Assembly: GCF_009827495.1 (NCBI RefSeq)
Contig: NZ_WTZA01000001.1
Location: 1,748,001-1,812,000 of the forward strand
DNA length: 64,000 nucleotides
Direction of reading: 5' to 3'
DNA from: Tsuneonella aeria
GTDB lineage: Bacteria > Pseudomonadota > Alphaproteobacteria > Sphingomonadales > Sphingomonadaceae
The notes beneath the pieces were generated by a model that did no database searches, was not told the origin of the DNA, and saw nothing but the letters and a program-made list of their open reading frames with translations. This document shows positions 1 to 9,983 of this stretch, piece after piece (the first letter of the stretch is position 1; the number at the start of each line of letters is the position of its first letter). The translations under genes and the position numbers were made by a program.

Positions 1-3175
<3,175 letters not shown>

Positions 3176-3576
3176 AAGGGAGAATTCGCCTTGTCTCGTC
3201 GCCGCACGGATGCGGCGGTGCCGTGTAGAATCGTGTGCGGGCGAGAACCGGGACGCAGAAAACCCGCAGCGTGGGCGCACCTCTTCCGGGGGCCCGCTAC
3301 AGGTCTTGCATCGCGATTATGGAAACGCCGCTTCCATCCGGGGCCCGTCGCCGCGCATCGACGGACCGTGCTCGAAGCGTGCGGTCGGGCGGGCATATAG
3401 GTGCACGGTGCACCGGAGTCAAACGCCTGCAAGCGCGATTCGCGCCGGGCCACCGTCGCGATCGCGAACGTTCCCGTTTTTCGATCAGTCACTTATCGTT
3501 TTTCGATATTTATCGATTGACGATATTACAGGATGTCCTTATCGATAATCGGCATGACGCTTATCGGAGAACGGAA
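3176..3576. other. 401-bp divergent intergenic region between rpoB and the peptide/DUF2975 operon
   Basis: No coding sequence can be supported here; the open frames that cross it are shadows without family signatures. The left part (3176-3480) is GC-rich and must hold the rpoB promoter and 5' leader, but I could not pick a convincing -35/-10 pair. The right part (about 3485-3570) turns abruptly AT-rich and carries the TATCG site cluster listed separately. Confidence 0.7.
3493..3567 (+). promoter_or_regulatory. Clustered TATCG operator and promoter of the peptide-DUF2975-XRE operon
   Basis: Within 75 bp there are TATCG half-sites in both orientations at about 3494, 3504, 3511, 3521, 3540 and 3562. 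One is a perfect 10-bp palindrome, TTATCGATAA, at 3539-3548. A candidate -35 (TTGACG, 3517-3522) with a 17-bp spacer leads to a -10-like TATCGA (3540-3545), so the sites overlap both promoter elements. This pattern suits a Cro/CI-type repressor, and the operon encodes one about 0.7 kb downstream. Autoregulation is an inference. Confidence 0.6.
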
Positions 3577-3705
3577 ATGACCAAGACCAACAACCACATC
3601 GCGGCTTTCTGCGCCGCCCTCCTGCTCACGCTGACCCTTTTCCAGCAGACGATCGTCGTCCCGGTCGACCGCGCGCCTGGCTTCGCGACCGCCGTACTCG
3701 CCTAG
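3577..3705 (+). CDS. Small hydrophobic peptide, 42 aa, first gene of DUF2975 operon
   Basis: A 42-residue reading frame starts at ATG 3577, 10 bases after the last TATCG site and preceded by GGAGAACGG. It has a short polar N-terminus (MTKTNNH), one hydrophobic segment (about residues 8-22) and a VPVDRAPG tail. It looks like a secreted or single-pass membrane peptide. It ends 24 bases before the DUF2975 gene, so the two are very probably co-transcribed. I recognise no named family. It could be a leader, a partner of the DUF2975 membrane protein or a signal-type peptide. Its position right behind a strong regulated promoter with a good ribosome binding site argues that it is real. Confidence 0.6.
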   Translation: MTKTNNHIAAFCAALLLTLTLFQQTIVVPVDRAPGFATAVLA

Positions 3706-3729
3706 TCCGAGGCAGGAGGGAGAACCCAG

Positions 3730-4275
3730 ATGTCGATCCGCCCCAAGGATCCGCTGCTCCTCGCCGGCAAGGTGATGGCGCTGCTGATGCAGGCCGCCAT
3801 GGCAATCGGCGCACTTGCGTTGCTGATCGCCATTCCGGTCGTCACTTTCTACCACGAAGACGTGATCGATGCGTTCGCCCGCGAGGTGAACGACCCGGCT
3901 GCTTCGCTGCCTATCGGCGCGCTCATCGGCATCATGCTCATCGGGCTTGCGGTCGTCGGGCTGCTGTTCTTCTTTTTCGACCGTTTGCGGCGGATCATCG
4001 CCACCGTCGGCGAAGGCGACCCTTTCCAGCCCGGGAACGCGAATCGGCTCAGCCAGATGGGCTGGCTGATCCTGTCGGTTCAGCTGCTCGCGGTCCCGGC
4101 GAACTGGCTGATCATGCCGATCGCACGAGCAGCCGACGAGGCGCAAACCGTCCACTTCGCCACCGGCGGCAAGGTCGATTTCGGGCTGCTGCTGCTGACG
4201 ATTGTGCTGTTCATCCTCGCCCGGGTGTTCCGCCACGGCGCCGCGATGCGCGACGACCTGGAAGGGACCGTGTGA
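3730..4275 (+). CDS. DUF2975 family membrane protein
   Basis: Integral membrane protein of 181 residues. Hydrophobic segments lie at about residues 13-41, 61-83, 109-131 and 150-165, giving four helices with short polar loops, which matches the DUF2975 architecture (YoaS-like). The AGGAGGGAG ribosome binding site lies just upstream of the ATG at 3730. Its stop codon overlaps the start of the downstream XRE gene (TGATG), so the pair is translationally coupled. In other bacteria DUF2975 proteins are regularly paired with a small Cro/CI-type regulator. The biochemical role is unknown; a membrane sensor or antagonist of the regulator is one possibility (inference). Confidence 0.85.
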   Translation: MSIRPKDPLLLAGKVMALLMQAAMAIGALALLIAIPVVTFYHEDVIDAFAREVNDPAASLPIGALIGIMLIGLAVVGLLFFFFDRLRRIIATVGEGDPFQPGNANRLSQMGWLILSVQLLAVPANWLIMPIARAADEAQTVHFATGGKVDFGLLLLTIVLFILARVFRHGAAMRDDLEGTV

Positions 4276-4520
4276 TGCCCCCGTCCCCGGAAAACGAAGA
4301 AGGAGCCGGCATCGTGGTCACCCTCGACGACCTGCTCCACGCCCGGCGAATGACGCTCACCGAGCTTGCCGAACGCGTCGGCATAACGCTTGCCAACCTG
4401 TCGATCCTCAAGACCGGCAAGGCACGCGCGATCCGCTTCTCCACGCTGGAGGCGATCTGCCGAGAACTGGAATGCCAGCCGGGCGATCTTCTCGCCTACA
4501 AGCCGCAGGACCCAGGCTGA
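4275..4520 (+). CDS. XRE (Cro/CI, YozG-like) transcriptional regulator
   Basis: A helix-turn-helix protein of 81 residues. The HTH covers roughly residues 25-70 (LAERVGITLANLSILKTGKA, then FSTLEAICRELECQPGDLL), which is typical of the YozG/HTH_26 group found with DUF2975. ATG at 4275 overlaps the DUF2975 stop; GTG at 4272 is an alternative one codon upstream. It is the probable repressor acting on the TATCG palindromes at 3493-3567. That assignment rests on operon position and the general habit of the family, not on a known binding site. Confidence 0.85.
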   Translation: MPPSPENEEGAGIVVTLDDLLHARRMTLTELAERVGITLANLSILKTGKARAIRFSTLEAICRELECQPGDLLAYKPQDPG

Positions 4521-4594
4521 CCGCGTGCGGATTTTACGGGAACCACGTCGAATTGTGGCGATTTAATGGCAACCTCTGGATGGAGAATAATCCC

Positions 4595-4945
4595 ATGAAG
4601 AAGATTGCCATGATCGTCGCCCTGCCCTTCGCCTTGGGCCTTGCCGCTTGCGGTGACAGCACCCCCGACGCCGCCGATGGCGATGTGACCGCCGCTGCGA
4701 CCACCGATGACACGGTAGCAGCCGATGGCGCCGCCGCCGCCACCGGCACCGATGCCGCAGGCACGGCCCCGGTCGCTACCGGCACCGGTGCGATGACCAC
4801 GGCGCAGCAGGCCGAAGTCGCCGACGAGACGGCCGAGGACCTGGAAGAGCGGGCCGACGCGGTCGAAGACGTGAGCGAGGCCGAAGCCGACCGGCTCGAA
4901 GCCGAAGCCAAGCGCCTGCAGAACGAGCGCGACGCCAAGCGGTGA
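4595..4945 (+). CDS. Small acidic lipoprotein, Ala/Thr-rich with C-terminal coiled coil
   Basis: A protein of 116 residues with a lipoprotein signal: MKK, a hydrophobic stretch and lipobox LAAC, giving a lipidated Cys at about position 19. Residues 20-70 are a low-complexity Ala/Thr/Asp/Gly linker. Residues 70-116 are charged and heptad-like (ETAEDLEERADAVEDVSEAE), probably helical. A GGAG 9 bases upstream favours ATG 4595 over the in-frame ATG at 4580. A strong terminator follows at 4996-5021, so this is a single-gene unit. Such lipoproteins recur in sphingomonads; no function is known. Confidence 0.8.
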   Translation: MKKIAMIVALPFALGLAACGDSTPDAADGDVTAAATTDDTVAADGAAAATGTDAAGTAPVATGTGAMTTAQQAEVADETAEDLEERADAVEDVSEAEADRLEAEAKRLQNERDAKR

Positions 4946-4995
4946 TCGCCGGCTGAAACAGGCGGCGCGGGTTGACTCCGCGCCGCAATCCTCTA

Positions 4996-5021
4996 GAGGC
5001 CCGCCCGTCCCGGCGGGCCTC
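4996..5021 (+). terminator. Rho-independent terminator after the lipoprotein gene
   Basis: A perfect 10-bp stem (GAGGCCCGCC paired with GGCGGGCCTC) with a 6-base loop, followed by a short CTTCG. The U-tract is weak, but the stem is very stable. It separates the lipoprotein unit from rplJL, so the ribosomal genes need their own promoter. Confidence 0.7.
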
Positions 5022-5274
5022 TTCGCATTATGCGGCAGGTTTTCCGGGCGTCCGTCCGAGACCGCTGGTGGGGAATTTTCCCCTTAATCTCCAGCCTAGG
5101 CGGGGAAACGAGATTCTATCGGCGCTGCACCCGTTCGCGGGGCGCGCCCATCCCGGTGTTCGCACCGCTCCTTCCCCATCGATGGACTCGCCCATGCGCG
5201 CATCCGCACGCATGGCAATGTGAGCCGGTCGCATGGCGCTTTCGCGCCCCTGCGGCCATACGAAGGAGCAAGGC
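5022..5274 (+). promoter_or_regulatory. rplJ leader region, probable L10 autoregulatory RNA
   Basis: A 253-base untranslated stretch lies ahead of rplJ. It contains a nested hairpin at 5064-5095 (outer GCTGG/CCAGC, inner GGGGAA/TTCCCC). An AATCTC/GAGATT pair brackets GCCTAGGC around 5086-5117. In many bacteria ribosomal protein L10 with L7/L12 binds a folded leader in front of rplJ to control translation. The position and folding potential fit, but I cannot confirm the L10 consensus by eye. No clear promoter boxes were found. Confidence 0.4.
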
Positions 5275-5790
5275 ATGGATCGTTCGCAGAAAGCCGCGTC
5301 CGTCGCCGAGCTGAATGCAGTCTTCAACGAAGTTGGCGTGGTGGTCGTCACCCGCAACCTCGGCATGTCGGTGGGCCAATCCACCGCCCTGCGCACGAAG
5401 ATGCGGGAAGCCGGTGCGACGTACAAGGTTGCGAAAAACAGTCTCGCCAGTCTCGCCCTGAATGACACCCCCTACAAGGGCCTGGAGGAATACCTCTCCG
5501 GTCCCACGGGCCTTTCCTGGTCGACCGACCCGGTGGCGGCAGCCAAGGCTGCGGTGGATTTCGCCAAGACCAACGATCGGATCGAGATCGTCGGTGGTTC
5601 GATGGGCGGGCAGATGCTCGACGCGGAAGGGATCAAGGCGCTCGCCTCGATGCCCAGCCTCGACGAGCTGCGCGCAAAGCTCGTGGGCCTGGTCAATGCA
5701 CCCGCCACCAAGGTGGTGCAGCTGGTCAACGCCCCGGCGAGCAAGCTTGCCCGCGTCTTCGGCGCCTATGCCGCCAAGGACGCCGCGTAA
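5275..5790 (+). CDS. rplJ: 50S ribosomal protein L10
   Basis: Stalk base protein that binds 23S rRNA and carries the L7/L12 dimers. The 171-residue length matches the family. ATG 5275 has an AAGGAG site 6 bases upstream, and an in-frame ATG at 5233 lacks one. The N-terminal RNA-binding domain (MDRSQKAASVAELNAVF) and the C-terminal helix that anchors L7/L12 (about residues 135-171) are both intact. It forms a two-gene operon with rplL. rplK and rplA, which normally precede it, are not here. Confidence 0.98.
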   Translation: MDRSQKAASVAELNAVFNEVGVVVVTRNLGMSVGQSTALRTKMREAGATYKVAKNSLASLALNDTPYKGLEEYLSGPTGLSWSTDPVAAAKAAVDFAKTNDRIEIVGGSMGGQMLDAEGIKALASMPSLDELRAKLVGLVNAPATKVVQLVNAPASKLARVFGAYAAKDAA

Positions 5791-5861
5791 GCGGTTTTTC
5801 CGACGTCAAACGCATCAAATCGGGGGTTCGCCCCCAGCACGAACACTGGAGTTAAGACATC

Positions 5862-6242
5862 ATGGCCGACATCGCCAAACTGGTTGAAGACCTTTCGAAG
5901 CTGACCGTCCTGGAAGCCGCCGAGCTTGCCAAGGCGCTTGAAGAAGAGTGGGGCGTGAGCGCCGCCGCTGCCGTGGCCGTTGCCGCCCCGGCCGCCGGTG
6001 GTGGCGACGCCGGTGGCGCTGCTGAAGAGCAGACCGAATTCGACGTCATCCTGACCGGCGACGGTGGCAAGAAGATCCAGGTCATCAAGGAAGTCCGTGC
6101 GATCACGGGCCTCGGCCTGACCGAAGCCAAGGCGCTCGTCGAAGGCGCGCCCAAGGCCGTCAAGGAAGGCGTCAACAAGGCCGAAGCCGAAGACATCAAG
6201 AAGAAGATCGAGGAAGCCGGCGGCACCGTCGAGCTCAAGTAA
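5862..6242 (+). CDS. rplL: 50S ribosomal protein L7/L12
   Basis: Stalk protein that recruits translation GTPases. The 126 residues show the N-terminal dimerisation domain (1-35), an Ala/Gly hinge (36-55) and the C-terminal factor-binding domain (EKTEFDV-type start, then [20 protein letters not shown]). GGAG lies 10 bases before ATG 5862. A strong terminator follows at 6283-6312 instead of the usual rpoB, so the operon ends here. Confidence 0.99.
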   Translation: MADIAKLVEDLSKLTVLEAAELAKALEEEWGVSAAAAVAVAAPAAGGGDAGGAAEEQTEFDVILTGDGGKKIQVIKEVRAITGLGLTEAKALVEGAPKAVKEGVNKAEAEDIKKKIEEAGGTVELK

Positions 6243-6282
6243 GCGTTACGCTCACCAGCCTCGTCTCCTTTGCGAGACACGG

Positions 6283-6312
6283 AAAGGGCGGCCTCCAGGG
6301 GCCGCCCTTTTT
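6283..6312 (+). terminator. Rho-independent terminator of rplJL
   Basis: Stem AAAGGGCGGCC / GGCCGCCCTTT with a 6-base loop and a run of five T. The A-run on the other side lets it also work for the convergent helicase gene. Confidence 0.85.
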
Positions 6313-6362
6313 CGTTCGAGCGTGTGGCTGTAAATACCAGCGCCCGTGCATCCCTTCCGCGG

Positions 6363-8822
6363 CTAGTCACCCTCGATCGAGGCGGTCTCCTCCACCCGCA
6401 TTGCCTCGGCCGCCAGGCCCTCGGCCTCCAGCAGCAGCACGTCGTCGGCGGCCCCTTCGGGCAGCCGCTCGCGGCCGATCAGCGTCATCACGGGCACGGC
6501 GAGCGGACTGACCCGCTCCAGCTCGACGTGCAGCAGTTGATCGGACGCCTTGTCCAGCAGGTCGCCCAGCCGCCCGATGTCGGTCATCAGCACGCGGGCA
6601 TCGGCCCAGGCCGCTTCCAGCAGCACGTGGTCCGGCTCGTACTTGCGCAGCACATCGTAGATGAGGTCGGTGGAGAACGTGACCTGCTTGCCGGTCTTGC
6701 GCTTGCCCGGGTGCTGGCGTTCCACCAACCCGCCGATCACCGCCACTTCGCGGAAGGCGCGGCGGAGGAGGTGCGAGTTCTGCACCCATTCGACGAATTC
6801 GTCCTGCAGGATGTCCGGCGAGAGCAGCGGCGCGGGATCCGGGATCGGCTTGAGGCTCCACACCGCCAGGCAATAGTCGTTGGCGTTGAAACCAAGCGGC
6901 ATCAGTCCGCGGTCCTCCATGCGCTTGGTGATCAGCATGCCCAGCGACTGGTTCGCGTTCCAGCCGATGAAGGTATAGAATACCGCGTAGTGCTTCCTTG
7001 CGTGCGGGAAGGTTTCCACCAGCAGCGTCTCGGGGCCCGGCATCTGGCTGCGCCAGTCCTGCACTTCCAGCCATTCGCGGACGTCGTCCGGGAACCGGGC
7101 CCAGCCCGCGCGGTCCACCAGCATCTGGCGGACCCGGGTGGCGAGGTGAGTCGTCAACGGCAGTCGCTGGCCGCCATAGCTCGGGATCATGGCGGCCTTC
7201 GAACTGGCGCGGACCGTCAGTTCCATATCCTTGATCCGCTCGACCTCCAGGTTCAGGCCGGCGAACTGGAATGTATCTCCCGGTGTCAGCGAAGCGGCGA
7301 AGCGTTCTTCCACCTTGCCCAGCGAGCGGCCGTTTCTGAAGCGGACGTCGAGCATTTCGGAATCGACGATGATCCCGGCGTTCAGCCGGTGGCGGGCTGC
7401 GTGTTCGGGGTGCGCGAGGCGCCAGCTTCCATCGCTCGTTCGCACGATGCGGCGAAACTTGTCGTAGGCCTTGAGCGCGTACCCGCCGGTGGCGACGAAC
7501 GCGAGCACGCGTTCCCACACGGCCGCATCGACCCAGGCGTAGGCGAGCGTGGAGCGCACCTCCCTCAGCAGTTCCTCCTCGTTGAACGGCGCGGCGCAGG
7601 CGCACGCCATGACGTGCTGGGCCAGAACGTCGAGCCCTCCGGGCCGGAAGTCCTCCCCGTCGCGCTGCCCTTCGTCCACCGCATCCTTGGCGGCGGTTGC
7701 CTCGAGGAATTCGAACCGGTTACCGGGGACCAGGATCGCGCGGCTGGGTTGATCGAGCCGATGGTTCGCGCGCCCGATACGCTGCAGCAGGCGGCTGGAG
7801 CCCTTGGGCGCGCCCATCTGCACCACGAGGTCGATATCACCCCAGTCGACCCCCAGGTCGAGGCTGGCGGTGGCTACCAGCGCGCGCAGTTCTCCCCGCG
7901 CCATCGCCCCTTCCACCTTGCGCCGCGCCTCTTTCGACAGGCTGCCGTGGTGAATGCCGATCGGCAGGGTGTCCTCGTTCACCTCCCACAGCATCTGGAA
8001 GATGTATTCCGCCAGGAAGCGCGTGTTGGTGAACACAAGCGTGGTGCGGTTCTGGCGGATCGCCTGATAAAGCTGGGGAATTGCCCACCGCCCGGCGTGG
8101 CCGCCCCAGGGCACCCGCTCCTCGATCGGCAAGAGGATCTCGACTTCGGGCGGCGCGCCCTCTTCCCCTTCGACCAGGGCCACGCTGTCGATATCACCCC
8201 AGGGGGCGAGCCATTCGCGGAAGCCCTGCGGATTGGCGACCGTTGCCGACAAAGCGGCGCGTTGCATCCGCGGCGCGATTGCCTGGAGGCGGGACAGCGC
8301 GAGCGCGAGAAGATCGCCGCGTTTACCGGTCGCGAAGGCGTGCACTTCGTCGATCACCACCCGCCTGAGGCTGGCGAACAGGGTGAAGCTTTCGGGATAG
8401 CTGAGCAGGAGCGACAGCGATTCCGGCGTCGTCAACAGGACGTGCGGGGGCTTCTCCCGCTGGCGCCGCTTCCGGTCCGAAGGGGTATCGCCGCTGCGCG
8501 TCTCGACGCGGATGGGAAGCCCCATCTCCTCGACCGGCGTCACCAGGTTGCGCTGCACGTCGTGCGCCAGCGCCTTCAGGGGGGAGACGTAAAGGGTATG
8601 GATCCCGTCGCCCGGCGGCGCTCCGCGCGATGAGCAGAAGGCCGCGAGCGTCGGCAGGAACCCCGCCAGGGTCTTGCCGGCGCCCGTATCGGCCACGAGC
8701 ATCGCGTGATGCCCCGCGTCGCTGGCGGCGAGCATCTCGGCCTGGTGCCGCCGCACGCGCCAGCCGCGCCCGGCAAACCAGCCGGCAATCTCGGGCGGGA
8801 CGATCGATGCACGCTGGGCCAT
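6363..8822 (-). CDS. Ligase-associated DNA damage response DEXH-box helicase (Lhr-like)
   Basis: An SF2 helicase of 819 residues, the length usual for the ligase-associated Lhr subgroup. Visible motifs are Walker A ADTGAGKT at 44-51, motif II DEVH near 157, the SAT-like ALSATVANP, and motif VI RIGRANH near 348. A winged-helix region and the Lhr C-terminal domain follow (YGGQRLPL, GWNANQSLG). ATG 8822 was chosen because the family begins near there; upstream in-frame sequence has no homology. Its usual partners, an ATP-dependent DNA ligase, an exonuclease and the PdeM phosphoesterase, are not adjacent. It is divergent from the BON gene and convergent with rplL. The role is DNA repair, inferred from the family. 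Confidence 0.93.
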   Translation of the reverse strand: MAQRASIVPPEIAGWFAGRGWRVRRHQAEMLAASDAGHHAMLVADTGAGKTLAGFLPTLAAFCSSRGAPPGDGIHTLYVSPLKALAHDVQRNLVTPVEEMGLPIRVETRSGDTPSDRKRRQREKPPHVLLTTPESLSLLLSYPESFTLFASLRRVVIDEVHAFATGKRGDLLALALSRLQAIAPRMQRAALSATVANPQGFREWLAPWGDIDSVALVEGEEGAPPEVEILLPIEERVPWGGHAGRWAIPQLYQAIRQNRTTLVFTNTRFLAEYIFQMLWEVNEDTLPIGIHHGSLSKEARRKVEGAMARGELRALVATASLDLGVDWGDIDLVVQMGAPKGSSRLLQRIGRANHRLDQPSRAILVPGNRFEFLEATAAKDAVDEGQRDGEDFRPGGLDVLAQHVMACACAAPFNEEELLREVRSTLAYAWVDAAVWERVLAFVATGGYALKAYDKFRRIVRTSDGSWRLAHPEHAARHRLNAGIIVDSEMLDVRFRNGRSLGKVEERFAASLTPGDTFQFAGLNLEVERIKDMELTVRASSKAAMIPSYGGQRLPLTTHLATRVRQMLVDRAGWARFPDDVREWLEVQDWRSQMPGPETLLVETFPHARKHYAVFYTFIGWNANQSLGMLITKRMEDRGLMPLGFNANDYCLAVWSLKPIPDPAPLLSPDILQDEFVEWVQNSHLLRRAFREVAVIGGLVERQHPGKRKTGKQVTFSTDLIYDVLRKYEPDHVLLEAAWADARVLMTDIGRLGDLLDKASDQLLHVELERVSPLAVPVMTLIGRERLPEGAADDVLLLEAEGLAAEAMRVEETASIEGD

Positions 8823-8989
8823 CCATGGGGCAAAGCACGAAGCGGAACAAAGCTCCACAGCGCAACGATATCCAGCCGCCCGGCACACGACACATGCGCC
8901 GAACTGCGACGCGGTTGCGCCGAGCCGGGAAACCGACGGCGCGCCCATTGTTTGATTTGATACGAGACACGAACCAAGGAGAGCGAAAA

Positions 8990-9904
8990 ATGGACGACCG
9001 CAATCGCAGCGACCGCAACCGCTACAGGCGCGGCCAGCGCGGCGACTATCGTGACCCGTCGCAGTCATACGGCAGCCGCCAGGCCGAACAGTTCGAAGAT
9101 GACGGCAATTACAGCCAGGATTTCGGCTATGGTGGAGGAAGCCAGATGGGCGAGAGCCGCTGGCGTTCCTATGACGATTCGCAGTCGCGCATGTCCGACC
9201 ACGGCGCGTGGGGCGGCGGCGGAATGGAGCGCCGCGGCTATGGCGCCCAGCACGACCGGTTCGCGCAAGGCGCCTATGGCGACAGCCACCGCAGCAGCTT
9301 CGGTTCCTCGCAGCGTGATCGCGGCATGGGGTGGTCCGGCGGCGGATACGGCGGCGCATACGACGACCGTTCGCGCGCCAGCAGCGCTTATGGCCTGCAA
9401 GGCGATAGCGGATACGGCGCGACATACGGCCGGGCGGACAACCGGTCGGTCCACGGCCGCAGCGGGAGCTGGGATGACAGCGGGCATGACCGCGGCTTCT
9501 TCGAACGCGCCAGCGACGAGGTGGCGAGCTGGTTCGGCGACGAGGACGCCGCCCGCCGGCGCAAGCAGGACCATCGCGGCAACGGCCCGGCAAACTACAA
9601 CCGGTCCGACGAGCGCGTGCTGGAGGATGCCTGCGACCGCCTGACCGAAGACTGGACCCTTGACGCGCGCAACATCCAGGTGACGGTGCACGAAGGCGAA
9701 GTGACCCTCGATGGCACGGTCGACAGCCGCCAGGCCAAGCGCCGGGCGGAAGACCTGGTCGAAGACCTCTCGGGCGTGAAGCACGTGCAGAACAACCTGC
9801 GTGTTCAGACCACAGGCACGTCCGGGTTGGCTTCGAATGAAAGCCCGCGCATGGGCGGCAACGCCGAACTGTCCCGAACGGGTAGCGGCACGGCCGAAAG
9901 CTGA
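8990..9904 (+). CDS. BON domain protein with long disordered N-terminus
   Basis: A 304-residue protein without signal peptide or membrane segment. Residues 1 to about 165 are low complexity, rich in Gly, Ser, Tyr, Arg and Asp, with repeated YG, SRW and GGGG-type patches. A conserved FFERASDEVASWFGDEDAA segment and HRGNGPANYNRSDERVLED follow. The BON domain covers about 205-270 (IQVTVHEGEVTLDGTVDSR, then RAEDLVEDLSGVKHVQNNL). BON domains bind membranes or ligands in OsmY-like envelope stress proteins; lack of a signal suggests this one is cytoplasmic. AAGGAGAG lies ahead of ATG 8990. It is a monocistronic gene closed by a strong terminator. General-stress control is plausible for such proteins but not shown here. 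Confidence 0.88.
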   Translation: MDDRNRSDRNRYRRGQRGDYRDPSQSYGSRQAEQFEDDGNYSQDFGYGGGSQMGESRWRSYDDSQSRMSDHGAWGGGGMERRGYGAQHDRFAQGAYGDSHRSSFGSSQRDRGMGWSGGGYGGAYDDRSRASSAYGLQGDSGYGATYGRADNRSVHGRSGSWDDSGHDRGFFERASDEVASWFGDEDAARRRKQDHRGNGPANYNRSDERVLEDACDRLTEDWTLDARNIQVTVHEGEVTLDGTVDSRQAKRRAEDLVEDLSGVKHVQNNLRVQTTGTSGLASNESPRMGGNAELSRTGSGTAES

Positions 9905-9928
9905 TCGCACGCTATTTCTGCTAGCGAG

Positions 9929-9957
9929 AAGGGCCCGCATCGCGCGGGCCCTTTTTT
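9929..9957 (+). terminator. Rho-independent terminator after the BON gene
   Basis: Stem AAGGGCCCGC / GCGGGCCCTT with a 5-base loop and six T. It sits between two convergent genes and can also serve the phosphomannomutase operon. Confidence 0.88.
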
Positions 9958-9983
9958 CATTGTCGCCTCGTTTGAAGCAGGCC

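Noticed and set aside
5233..5274. Upstream in-frame ATG for rplJ (14 extra residues)
   Set aside because: No ribosome binding site there, the family starts at the later ATG, and AAGGAG sits correctly before 5275.
6270..8633. Long plus-strand frame opposite the DEXH helicase
   Set aside because: Same kind of GC-driven shadow; the minus-strand helicase has complete SF2 motifs.
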